From positions 7,243,978-7,307,977 of the forward strand of contig CM066923.1 in the NCBI GenBank assembly GCA_033964015.1: a stretch of 64,000 nt of DNA, read 5' to 3'. The position numbers and the translations under genes are program-made. Below the pieces are notes generated by a model. It was not told the origin of the DNA, made no database searches, and worked only from the letters and a program-made list of their open reading frames with translations. This DNA is from Scolanthus callimorphus. Lineage: Eukaryota; Cnidaria; Anthozoa; Actiniaria; Edwardsiidae. Shown here one piece after another: positions 25,701-37,700 of the stretch (its first letter is position 1; each line of letters begins with the position of its first letter).

Positions 25701-28700
25701 CGACTAGAGCTCCCCGGTTCATCACCTCGCGGGAAGGCTCTGGTGACAGCCACCTGATGCATGGTATACAAATTGATCTATTTAGGCCTCAAAATTACTT
25801 GTAGAGCGAAGATATATTGTTGTTTTATTTAGCCAGTTGTATTCGCTGCACTCACTCGTGAGATACATTTTCAACACTCGAAGATAAAATTCGTATCTCC
25901 TCGCGGCCATTTAACATCCTGCATATTTTATTATTATTTCAGATTGTCTCATCAGAATGACGTGAGTCTGCACATGAGTAGGCTTAGTTGCTCGGCAACT
26001 TTTGACAAAAAAGGCAACTTTTCTTTAGCATCGAGCAACACTAGCTCGGGACTTCTTCGTGTTCCTCAAAAACCTTCGAACTAGCTCTGATTTCGATCGG
26101 TCTAAAACCAAAATACGGCAAATTTTAGAATAAATTTAGGTAACTTTTGGGCAACTTTACGAGAAAAACAGCAACGTTTTTGAGCAATGTTTAAGGAATA
26201 TTGTGGCGATTTGTGGCTAGGCCTAAACAGAAGAAATAACAGGTCTGATTTCTACACACGAAATAGGCTGCTAGCAGGCGTTGGTTGACTAATTTTAGGT
26301 CATTTTATGGCAATAATCGAGCGAGAACCCCGTTGCGGGTGCCATCTTGGACGGATCAAAATCGCCCCAGTCACTCGTCCCAGACCGAATTTTGACCCGT
26401 CCAAGATGGCAACCGCATCGGGATTCTCGCTCAATTCTCGCCATAAAACGACCTAAAATCAGCTAATCAGCCAATCAACGCCTGCTAGCAGGCTACAAAC
26501 GATCTGAGATTAAGCCATTATCTCTTCTTTTAGTACCATCAGCCCCACCGCAAAACGTGACAGCAGCAGCTACAACTTCAACTACGGCCACCCTTGATTG
26601 GAACTCAATCCCTCCGGACCAGCTGAATGGGATAATTCGCGAAATACTTATCAAAATCTGGGAAGTCTTGCTCGGAGAAGGCTCCGCTCTATATATCAGA
26701 GTGAACATCATAAAAGCGCGGAGAAGGAAAAGGGCGGTGGAATATGATCCAGACACGAAACAGCTTACCGGTTTGAAGAAGAACACTCAGTATGCTGTAC
26801 AAGTAGCTGGGGTTACTATTGGAGATGGCGTGTTAAGTCCAGTTATATATATCAACACAACTGAGGACCGTGAGTATGCCTAGGACAACAGACAAGTTCG
26901 CGCTCTAGTGAAACCTCGTCACCTACACAGGAAATTTCTGCAGAAACCCATCCATGGGAAAAGCTGAATTTCCCAAGGCGCACGCATGGGAAGTGTTCGG
27001 AATTCACATGGATAGCCATGGGAAATACGAACACTTCCCATTCTACCATGGGATATTCAGCTTTTCCCATGCATAGGTTCCTGCAGAAGTTCCCTGTACT
27101 AGTAAAGAACTCCTAAATAATGTAACAATTAACAAATGTCCTCTGATTTTCCGTGGTATGTCCTCTTATATACCACAGAATGACGTAATAAAGTGGTCAA
27201 AATGTTGTAAACTCACGTGATTCCGTGGTATATAAGAGGACATACCACGGAAAATCAGAGGACATTTGTTTTATGCCACAACAAAAAGGCAAAAATACAA
27301 AACAAAAACAGCGCGCGCGCGCAGCCAAACGGTGTTTTCGTTGGTTCTTTTTAGCGCGCGCGCCGATGATGGCGCGTATAGTATATACTTTTATGTACCC
27401 ACGGCTGAGAGCCAATCAGAATTCTAGAAATGCGCGCATTGTTGTATAAAACACAGCCCACATCAAACACTCACGTGTACCTTTTCACAGGTCCCGATGC
27501 ACCCCCTACCAATATTCATGCCGTCAATACAAGCGCCACCAGTCTGCAAGTCACGTGGTCCAATGTTCCCGAATCACAGCGAAATGGTGTTGTGAGGACA
27601 TTCGTCCTCAAGTACTGGGAAACAGGGCACGTTGGTTACCATAGCAACATGACGCTTCCTGTTGACAATCTAACTGTGACGTCAGAGGGGTTGTATATCG
27701 TAAATATTACTGGCTTGAGGATATGGACTTTATACACCTTACAGGTAGGCTATTGGGATGGCAGCTGAGTCAAAATTGCAGTTTAGGAGTCATTGTTATT
27801 TCAACCCGGAACAAAAGAAAAGAGTGCCAATTCAATTACAAATTCATGACGGCTTGTTTTTTTCTTGGATTTCTCTACAGATCCTTGCATATACAGTCGG
27901 TGATGGCCCGTTCAATGCGCCGCTAACTGTTCGTACTGACGAATTTAGTAAGTTGATTCGCTGTTATCTTTTGGTTGTTTGGATGATAAAGGTGTGGCTA
28001 GCCTGCGTAGCTGGCGGTTTTGTGTGTTTTCCGAGACGATTTTATCGGCGAGAGCGATAAAAATATTCGAATGCTAGGGGTGACCGTCGTATTTTTTAGG
28101 GGTTGAAATCGGCGATCTGGTATTTTTTAGGGGTTCGAAAATAAAAAATAACAGTATGGTAAGCTACGCAGGCTAAGGTGTGGCCGCAATGCAAATGTCA
28201 ATAAAGTAACATGCACTTTCAGGCAAAAACAAAGGCGACGTTGTTACTTGTGTCGAAAGTTTTTAGGGAGTTCCGCTACGTTAAATTAATTTTCTAGGGA
28301 GCTCCGCTTGTGAGCGATGCGTAAAGATCAGATTTTAGGGAGCCCCGGTTTTAGACAGTGCCTTATGATTCACACAGAAAAGTGCTTGAAAATGAAAGCT
28401 GTCATTGAAAAATATTTGAATTTCAACATTTCGGTTTCCTTAAAAGTGCTTGAGTTTTGATTGTATTAGGAGTCCTTGAGTGTCCTGTAGATTGGTGCTT
28501 TGTCCACTTCTTCCTTTGAACATTGTGTTATTTTACATTGTGGGTATCTTACATTATACACATTTGAGGAACCTGTAGCAGCCATTGCGCATTTTTTAAA
28601 CTTCGTGGTACTTATTTATACAGCTATTTCAAAAAACGTCGAAAGCCATACGCGCCCAGACCGCAAAGTTGTCTGGGTAGGAGGTCGTCAATCGGCCCGC

Positions 28701-31700
28701 TACTTGAGTATGACGCTTTTGAACTACTCGAGACATTACTAATTTTAAAAAAGCTCTCTTTCGTAGAATTTTGCACTCAGACCAGCGAGGTATCATCAAA
28801 ATAGGATATTTAGTTTCTACCCGTACTGCTTTTCGGTCCGGGCGCGTAGGTTTAGCACTCACAAGACCGACAACCTTTATTGAAATAGCTGCATACTGTC
28901 CTCCAAACGTCCTTGCAAACCCCTGGAGCTTGATCATGAATTTTTTTTTATGAACCATGTGCCTAAAGGTAAGATTCTAGCAGCTCCAATTATTAAACAA
29001 CAGTAAATCAAAGTAAGTGGTGCCTAAAGTAGGTAAACTTAGTATTTTAGGAAGCTCCATTTTTAGGCAGTGCCTAAATTCCATATTCCTTTCAACAGAT
29101 CCTTGTTTCCCGCCTGCAAATGTGAGATTCGATGTCCCAAACCCCTGGGATGTCATAGTGCTCTGGTCACCAGTTCCCGAGCATTGCCGGAATGGTATCA
29201 TTCTAGGTTACAGGGTGTCCCATTTCAAACGCGTTGATAACCAGTCGACCCCTTTGCCCGTAAAAACCATACCCGTGGGTACACACACTACTACTCTCCA
29301 TGACCTGGACTTGGTCAGTCAGTACATTATCGGGGTAGTGGCTTTCAACAGCAAAGGAGAGGGACCCAACTCGACTGATATCATTTACCCTGATGTGACA
29401 GGTTTGTCTACTTAACAAATCAAATGAGGCTCAGCGTTGTCTGGAATTACGTCGTCATTGTCGTCAATGCGGCTTGTGGACTCACGAGCCGCATTTCAAA
29501 CTCGGTTTTGTTGGCTTGCAGCAAAAGCCGTATACACAGTTGAATGCCGTATTACACAGTAGCAAGCCGGTTCATTCTCGTATCCAGAGCTCCCCGGCTC
29601 GTTTTCTCGCAGGGGAGGCTGTGGTGACATCCATTTTAGGACCTTTGCTGATTGGCTGGTTTTGAACGTTGGTACATGCGCAGAAAGATATTTCTCTGCA
29701 CAGCTCTGTATCCAATCTCGTACCCAGAGCCCGTCATCGTTTGGCCAGCGGCAAGATTCAGGGCTCTGGGGAAATCCGATTTGTGAGCATGCGTGGTAGG
29801 TCAAAAACGTAACGAACTTTCATACAACCTTCAAACCGGAAACCCAGAATCTGGGTTTTAAAAAAGTCGTTTCCCCCAGAGCCCTGAATCTTGCCGCGGG
29901 CTCTGGGTACGAGATTGCTCTGTATCAAGTCTCGCGCATGCGTCAGTCCAATCCTATCCAATCACTCAAGATCTTCCGAGAAGCTGTATTCACTCCTGAA
30001 TTAGGTGAAGCATTTGGTTACCATAAATCACCATGCATTCCTTCAGAAACGTATTTGTTCTGTTGTGTTTTTCGTAGTTTTGTCTTGAAGCGTTTCAATG
30101 AACTCCAGTGGCCCCATGTTATCTTTTCCAGGTTTAAGTCTCTCCCCACAAAATGTAACAGTCCAAAGCATCGTCTCCACAACTTCAGTGATCGTGCAAT
30201 GGAAACCCATCCCAAAGGAGGACTTCATGCTTAAACTAGTGGGTTTCCGCATCACGTATTCCAACCTAGAACTCGGCGGTGAAACAGTCTTCAAAACAAC
30301 GCCAAAGTCATTCACTGTCCGTAAGGACAGATTTGAACTGGAGCTTGGGGATTTGGAGAGTTATGGGAAGTATAAAGTTGAGGTGGCAGGGTTTTCTCGC
30401 AGAGGAGATGGACCTTCGAGCTCGAGTATTGGTGGTCAGTATAATACAACAACAAACTACTATAAACAAGCTTCTTTAAGCCGACTCTTTTTTCTTCTTT
30501 TTTCGTACACAATCTGGAGCCTCTGTGCGCATATTATTATTACCATGAAATCGACCTACTGTTGTTCAATCGGTAATTGGCTCCGTTTTTCATGACCACA
30601 AAGGTTCCTGGTTACATTATGCCTTTAGAAAGACCCGGGCAGCCGTGCTCCTTTGTTATTGCTTGCAAAATGGTGACTAACATGGTGCGGAAGGGAATTG
30701 GGGATACACAATTCCTTTCTTCGTTCTTGTAGTATTGTAAAACGCCATAGAGCAGTTAATGTACATGGCGCTATATAAATCTATTTTTATCATATTATTA
30801 TTATCTTCATAATGATAAGAGTCCGCGCTGAGCTTTTAAATGGTATTCATTTTTTCAGAAACCTGCCGCTGCAACAAACATGTTTACACGAACTATCGTA
30901 GTTTCCCGCCCTACGTCGGTGAGAGTCGAGGCTCCGGTATCATCACTCCGATCCTAGACGAGATGATAGTCCAGTGCTGTGAAACGTGTAAATCCCACGG
31001 GGTCTCATACCTCGACTTTGACAATAACGCGATCGGAGAACCAGCGAAGCAAAATAGTGCGATCGCAGTTAAAAATTTGATCGGCAATGAGAGTGACTTG
31101 AGTTTTCCCATATATGGGTCCAAGTGGCAGACAACCTATGATGATGTGTTCCGCTATATACCTCTAATAGGTAAGATCAGATTTCGAGTGACTGTGAAAA
31201 GGTACGGACCACGGCACGGTCACGGCACGGTCACGGCACGGTCACGGCACGGTCACGGCACGGTCACGGCACGGTCACGGCACGGTCACGGTCACGGTCA
31301 CGGTCACGGTCACGGTCACGGTCACGGTCACGGTCACGGTCACGGTCACGGTCACGGTCACGGTCACGGTCACGGTCACGGTCACGGTCACGGTCACGGT
31401 CACGGTCACGGTCACGGTCACGGTCACGGTCACGGTCACGGTCACGGTCACGGTCACGGTCACGGTCACGGTCACGGTCACGGTCACGGTCACGGTCACG
31501 GTCACGGTCACGGTCACGGTCACGGTCACGGTCACGGTCACGTCACGGCACGGTACGCAGCCTTGCATTGTCGCGAACATTCAGAAAACCGAACAGAAAT
31601 TACATAAATGGCTACTTGTCATATGAGCATGTTAGTGCGCTGGTTGGCTCTGCGAAACCTTTTACAAGGACAGTACATTGAAAAACGATAGAAAACCGTG

Positions 31701-34700
31701 TACTATTTTAGGTTCTGCACTGGAAATGTCATTTGCGGGTGTTCTATTTAACAATTAGTCGCCGTAGGCAACGTGCTTATTGGCGAATAGTCACCGAGAC
31801 GAAGTCGATATTCGCCGATAATCACGGAGCCTGAGGCGACTAATTGTTTTAGTAATAATTTCTCAAGTGATTCATAAGGTTTTTAAACAAAAAAAGTCTT
31901 GTTTTGGGGGATTCTTTCACGATCATAACACAACTCGCGCGCAAACTCACAATTCACTTTCAATATTATAGAGAGAAAACAAACCTCTCGACCAACCAGG
32001 GGTCGGATATTCTTATAATCACTTGAGTAATTATAATAAATTGATATGTGGGTAATTTAACTGCGCACCTTGATTGAGGTCTCTACATTTTTGTGTGTGT
32101 AGAGTCGCCGGGTTTTGCTTACATCGTGAAGGAACCCGATAATAACATCGCTGAGAAGGTCTTCTCGTCTGTCCTCTCCACATGGCCCTACATACTGCTG
32201 ACTTTGCTGATCAGTTTAGCGGCTGGTATTATCATATGGTTCCTGGTAGGCTGTTATCTCTTTAAAGCATAGCTATGTGTAGTGGCTAACCCTTTGGAAT
32301 TGGTAGGGCCCCTGTTATCTTTAAAATACATGATCATTTCACTGACGTACTGTAATGTTTCATAGGTGGCCGTGATATTCATATGGTTACTGGTAGGCTG
32401 TTATCTCTTTAAAGCATAGCTATGTGTAATGGCTTACCCTTTGGAATTGGTAGGGCCCCTGTTATCTTTAAAATACATGATCATTTCACTGACGTACTGT
32501 AATGTTTCATAGTTGGCCGTGATATTCCTCAAATCTGTTCAGTTTTCGTCATGAAAACCCAAAACAAAGAAGAATTTAAAATACAAACTTTCCTCTTTTA
32601 ACAAAGAGTAACAATGTGTGTAACTAATGTGATGCACAGCCTTTCAATTGGTCGTTGTTGTCGAGCGCCATTATTTGGTGGTCACTTAAGCAAAAACAGA
32701 TCCCATTATAGACATTATACCAGAAAATACAAGTGACGCGTGGGGTATTCTGCAGTATGCCACTCGAAAGCATTGTAGAACCAGTATTTATTCTAATAAC
32801 ACAGTGTTTATGATCGTTTTGGTAAAAGTATTTGCTTCCATGACACCTCTCCAGTTGTGCAGGTGCAATCTTTTCTGGAATTAGTGTACGTAGACCTGAT
32901 AATGGTGAGCTCCAGAAGGGCTGATCGACTAAAGCATCCTTAGATGTTTATGACGTAGGGTACAGCGCATGCCGGGGTTATATGCTATTCAGGCCGCGAT
33001 GAAAACTAATATATAGATTTAGGCAAAGCCTAAAAGCGGAGCTCCAAAAACGTAACATCACAACCTGGCGGGGTTCAGCAACGCCATAGCGAAATATGTA
33101 CAAGCCATTATTTTAGGATTGATGTAACTATAATAAGTGGAACAGACTTCGCGTTTGTGGCAAGTGAGAAGGCCTGACGTTGATGATTTTGATTCCTCTC
33201 TTCAGGATACATCTTCCAATCCAGAGGAATTCCCGCACTCCTTTGTTGCCGGGTGTTGGAACGGTTTCTGGTGGGCCTTTATCAGTATGACTACTCTAGG
33301 GTAAGTATGATAAAAAGGCAGGCACCATAGATATTAGCAAAGAGATGGAACTTGAAAACCAGATTCGAAGGACTACAGACAAGCAGGCAGGCAGAAGCAA
33401 ACACAGAGACAGTAATAATAAGGGGTCCACAGAGTCATGATAAAGCTCTCGAAGATCTAAACATGTTGTACGCATTCCCTCGGTGCAAAACAATAGAGTC
33501 ATGCTATAGAACGAGAAAACAATAAAATGTTTTGCTCTGCTCAATCAATTACGCAAGGTCTTCGAGGAGCTGTTTCCTTCCTCGGCTAACAGACAGTGAC
33601 AAACAAACCATGCTGCGAAACAAACCAACAAAAGAAGCAGCTACTAGACTGACACTTAGGCAATGAGGCACATAGTCAGGCAATGAGGAGTGAACAGGAA
33701 CCGAACAAGTAAATCGGGCCGTAAATGCATACATGTATATGTAATTATTTCATTTTTTGTTTAATTCTATTTACTTACAGGTGCACAAAACGGATCTGTT
33801 CCGCAAAATATCTGTTCCGCAGCCCTTTCTCTTGCTGGCTGGGAAATGTTGACAAAGAGATCTCCTGGGAAAAATTTTTCTGACAATTATCTGCTGGGAA
33901 ACATTTTTTCAAGTTTTTTTGAAGAAACAATTGTGTGTGGCGATAATTTTCTTCTATTTCCTCATTGCTGGGAAACAATGCTATCTTTCTTCCTTTTTTT
34001 CGTGGTTATTTTCATCAAATGACGATCTACAATCCAGATTTTAATATCCTGGCTGGCAACAACGTTGCTGGCTGGGAAAAAGTTGAGCTGTTGTTCTGCT
34101 GGGAAAAATGTCACTGAAGGTGCCTCCTGGGAAAGAGGAACAGATAAAGTTTTCCCAGTAACTTTTAAAAACTCATTTTTATTAAACAGAAAAACCTGCA
34201 AACCCCAAAATAAGCCATTTAAACACATTTAAGGAGGGGGTGCTCGTTGTGTGCCCTCGTACTTAGAATGCAAAAATGCTTATATGAAGGACAAAACATC
34301 TTTTGTCTGGTAATCAATAACCATGTCTACTCCATAGAAATTAAGAACCTAATTAACAACCTACTTAGCCTAAACTGCCAATAACTACCCCAAAATATAA
34401 GAACCTGTTTTGGCAAACTTTGAAAAATGTAGGTTCTTGGTTCTTACACGCGGGGTTTTACTGTACTGCTAATTGCTTCCCCCCTTTGACATCCTTGACT
34501 TCAGGTATGGAGACCGCGTCCCACGAAGCTACCAGGGCAAGTTTTTCGCGGTTTGGTGGGTTCTTCTTGGCTTGGTAGTGTGGGGAATTCTAAATGGTTC
34601 CATAAGTTCGGCGCTCACTATCATCGTTGTGAAAACCAGCACATCTCTCTATGGGAGCAAGGTAAACTGCCGCACAATCCTGAACACAAACTCTAGTCCT

Positions 34701-37700
34701 TTGGTAATTGGTATTCTCTTGGCCTCACGCTCGGTCTTCCAGACTGATGTTTTTCGCCTGTGAAGAGAATTGCCATGAAGATTTCAAATCCACTGCTTCG
34801 AGAAGGGTTTAGAATGTGTTAAGCATACGACTTTATAGGATTATTAAAAGCTTCAGGAGGCTAGATTCCGCTAAGTAAATAGCACGAAAAAAGCGATATC
34901 GCACGAGTCGCGCAGCGACGAGGGCGATAGCGCCTTTTTGAGTGCTATTCTCACTGGGTCCCAGTGGTGCATATATAAGAGATCAACTCATTAACATAAT
35001 ATCATTCAGTTGCTTTGAGAACGAGAGCCTTAATGGCGTCTATGGAAGATGTCATGTATTAGTGGTGGGTGGTGGGTCTCATTGTGCTTTCCCTGGGACC
35101 TGGTGGTGCCTTTTATATTCTTTCCCGCCCTCCCTCCCTTTACCCGCCATTGCCATCGTCGTCTCCGCCAGGTCTCCTCTCCCCATATCTTATATATAGC
35201 ACAATGTGCCCAGTGAGAATATATAACTATTTTCGGCGGAATCTACCGACTGAACGCTTTGAATAGACTTGAATCCTTTGATATCTCGTCCTCAATTTAC
35301 ACAAAAAAGAGATATCATAGGATTCTATTGCTTATAGTCGGAGAAGTGCTGTGTAAGCTTTTACGGTATTCATTTTCTGGTTATGGTCTGGTATCTTATA
35401 CAATATATATCCACGATGGTTAAAGTTTTTATGTGTCTAACGTTCATCGGTATCATATTTATATCAGTATAATTGGTATGCAGGTTGGCGCCGTACAAGG
35501 TACACCGGAATATCGATTTGCTGTGCGGAAAAATGCGAGAGTTAATGAAGGTATTAATCATCACTGTTAACAATCATACGAAATCTGCTCTATTGACATT
35601 ACATCCTAATAAGTGATAATAACAATAAATAATAAATAATAATAAACTTATTTACCCCACGATAATCTCATCAGGTATATATACATTATCATACGCGCTG
35701 TGTGATTGTATAGACGTAAACGTGCGCTGATGTCTAGTCTTATTATCGCCAGGCTTTACTAAAAGTGGAATCTCGACTTTACAGCTAAAGTAGCTGCAAA
35801 AACATCGATTTGTTTTTGGCTTTATGGCTGTTCTGCCAGTCAAATATTATGAGCCAATCAGATTCTTGTCCTGTTTCGTCTAGTGCAGTCGCCTGGCTTT
35901 CCGTCGCGACGTTGTCTGGTTTTAGTTCAGAGGGAAGCCAGTTGATTGCACTAGGCGAAACACTGCAAGCCAGTTTCAGTGGCTCAGAAAGTTTGATAGG
36001 CGAAACAGCAAAGTCAAAATCAAAACATAATTTGATGTTTTTGAAAACATGGGTCGTGATGTAACGGTTTTAGCTGTAAAAAAGGGTCTGTGAACACGCC
36101 TCTGGATACTCTCTGAGATCAGGGGATTTCTCCTGCTTTATTAGAGCTGCACAAACCGACCGTTTCAGAAACTTTGTAACTTCAAAGTACTGCTTGGAAT
36201 TTATTGTAACTTGTCTTCCGTCCTGGCGTGTGTATTTATTATAATATTTTCGATGTAAGTATTAATGTTTGACCTATTCCTGTAATTCAGTCCTAACTGC
36301 AAGAGGAATAATAAACAATTATTATTATTATTAAATAACGCAATTATGATTTTGCTCCTTCCAGCGAACAATTACTCTAATTTTGACGAAGTGTTGACCG
36401 CCGTAGCGTCTGGCCAAATCTCAGGTATGATAATCGACGCTTACGAAGCTGGCACTCGAAAGCAAAGGTTAAAGTCTCTTGGTCCAAGCCTAGAGGTACA
36501 ACAGGTGTACGACTTCAAGTCTACATATGGCGTCGTACTATCGAGGAACTCGACAAAGCTTTACACTTGCGCGAGGGGATATATGCAGCAGAATAGGGCG
36601 AAGATGTTTGCACGCGTGAGAAATCTGACAGACTTTATTGAGGTGAGCTGATTAGTTTTTATCGTTTTTATCCCTTCCGACTGTGATTGAGGGCCCCTCC
36701 CTAGGTTCCAATTCGGGATAACTTTTTGGGACAAAATCGTGAGATCTGGTACATTTAGAGCTTTCAAAGCGCGCTACACTGGCCCAAGGCTAATTCACCG
36801 AAAAACGTAACCGAAAGGCAAATTATTCTCTTTGTCTAGAAAATCACAACATTTCAGATGTGTATTATTTTGAATTATAATTATTTATAGAAGAAAGCTG
36901 TGGGCGTTAAAAGTTGCGACAGAATTGTACCATAAAAATAAAAATGTCTAACATTAGGCAAATAGGATGATTTGGTTTTAGTTTGTGTTTTTCAGTGAAC
37001 AAGCCATGGGGCCAAAACAGGACATTTATATATGACAATTTCCCTCAGGCTATCCCACCTCTGACACCATTACCATGACAGTATTACGCAGCCAGTTTGA
37101 CTGTTTGATATTCAATTTTTATAGCATACAAAGCATTTTATAGTAAGGTATTCAAATAAGACGAAAAAAGATGCAACAAAGTTAAAATGGCCACGTAATT
37201 CTTCTGACCAGATCTGGATCAGAATACATCATCAGTATGGAATGTTTGGCTTGAGCGCGCAGACGCCTCTTTGCGAGAGTCTCTTTCGACGAGCGCTAAG
37301 TGGCGTCGGCTTTCGGAGGCTAGCAGGATTATGAAAACTGCCGTAAATGACGTTCCAACAAAATTCTTTGGAATTTATTTTCAGAATCAGCGTCCAACGT
37401 CCATCCAGGATGCTGTCATCAAACAGTCTACTGGTTTGTTCGACGCGAGATCTCCCTTGTTCATGGGCGTTGTGTTCTATTGCCTCATTGTTTTGGGTGT
37501 CTTTACATTTTTTGGCGTCACCTGGGAGCTGGTGCGTTGCTATGGAGATAGGGGTCCACAACATAGAGGTTAGAAAGCGATTATAATGCGTTGCATGTCA
37601 CGTGGTTGTTGTTTGGCTACAAAGTGATTGCCCTAGTATTCCAGATGCTTGCGACCTAGGTAGTTACTAACATATTACATCTAACATCGATGCATCGCGA

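Noticed and set aside
31275..31580. (Thr-Val)n frame on the minus strand
   Set aside because: Any frame of a GGTCAC repeat is open; there is no start context or flanking coding sequence.
30840..31607. 255-residue frame with a (Gly-His)n tract
   Set aside because: It is exon 11 read through its donor GTAAGA into the stop-free hexamer repeat. The next exon joins in phase, so the tract is intronic.
34473..34763. Intron-retaining extension of the M3 exon past GTAAAC
   Set aside because: The following small exon at 35484 fits in phase and by content, so the extension is read-through into intron.
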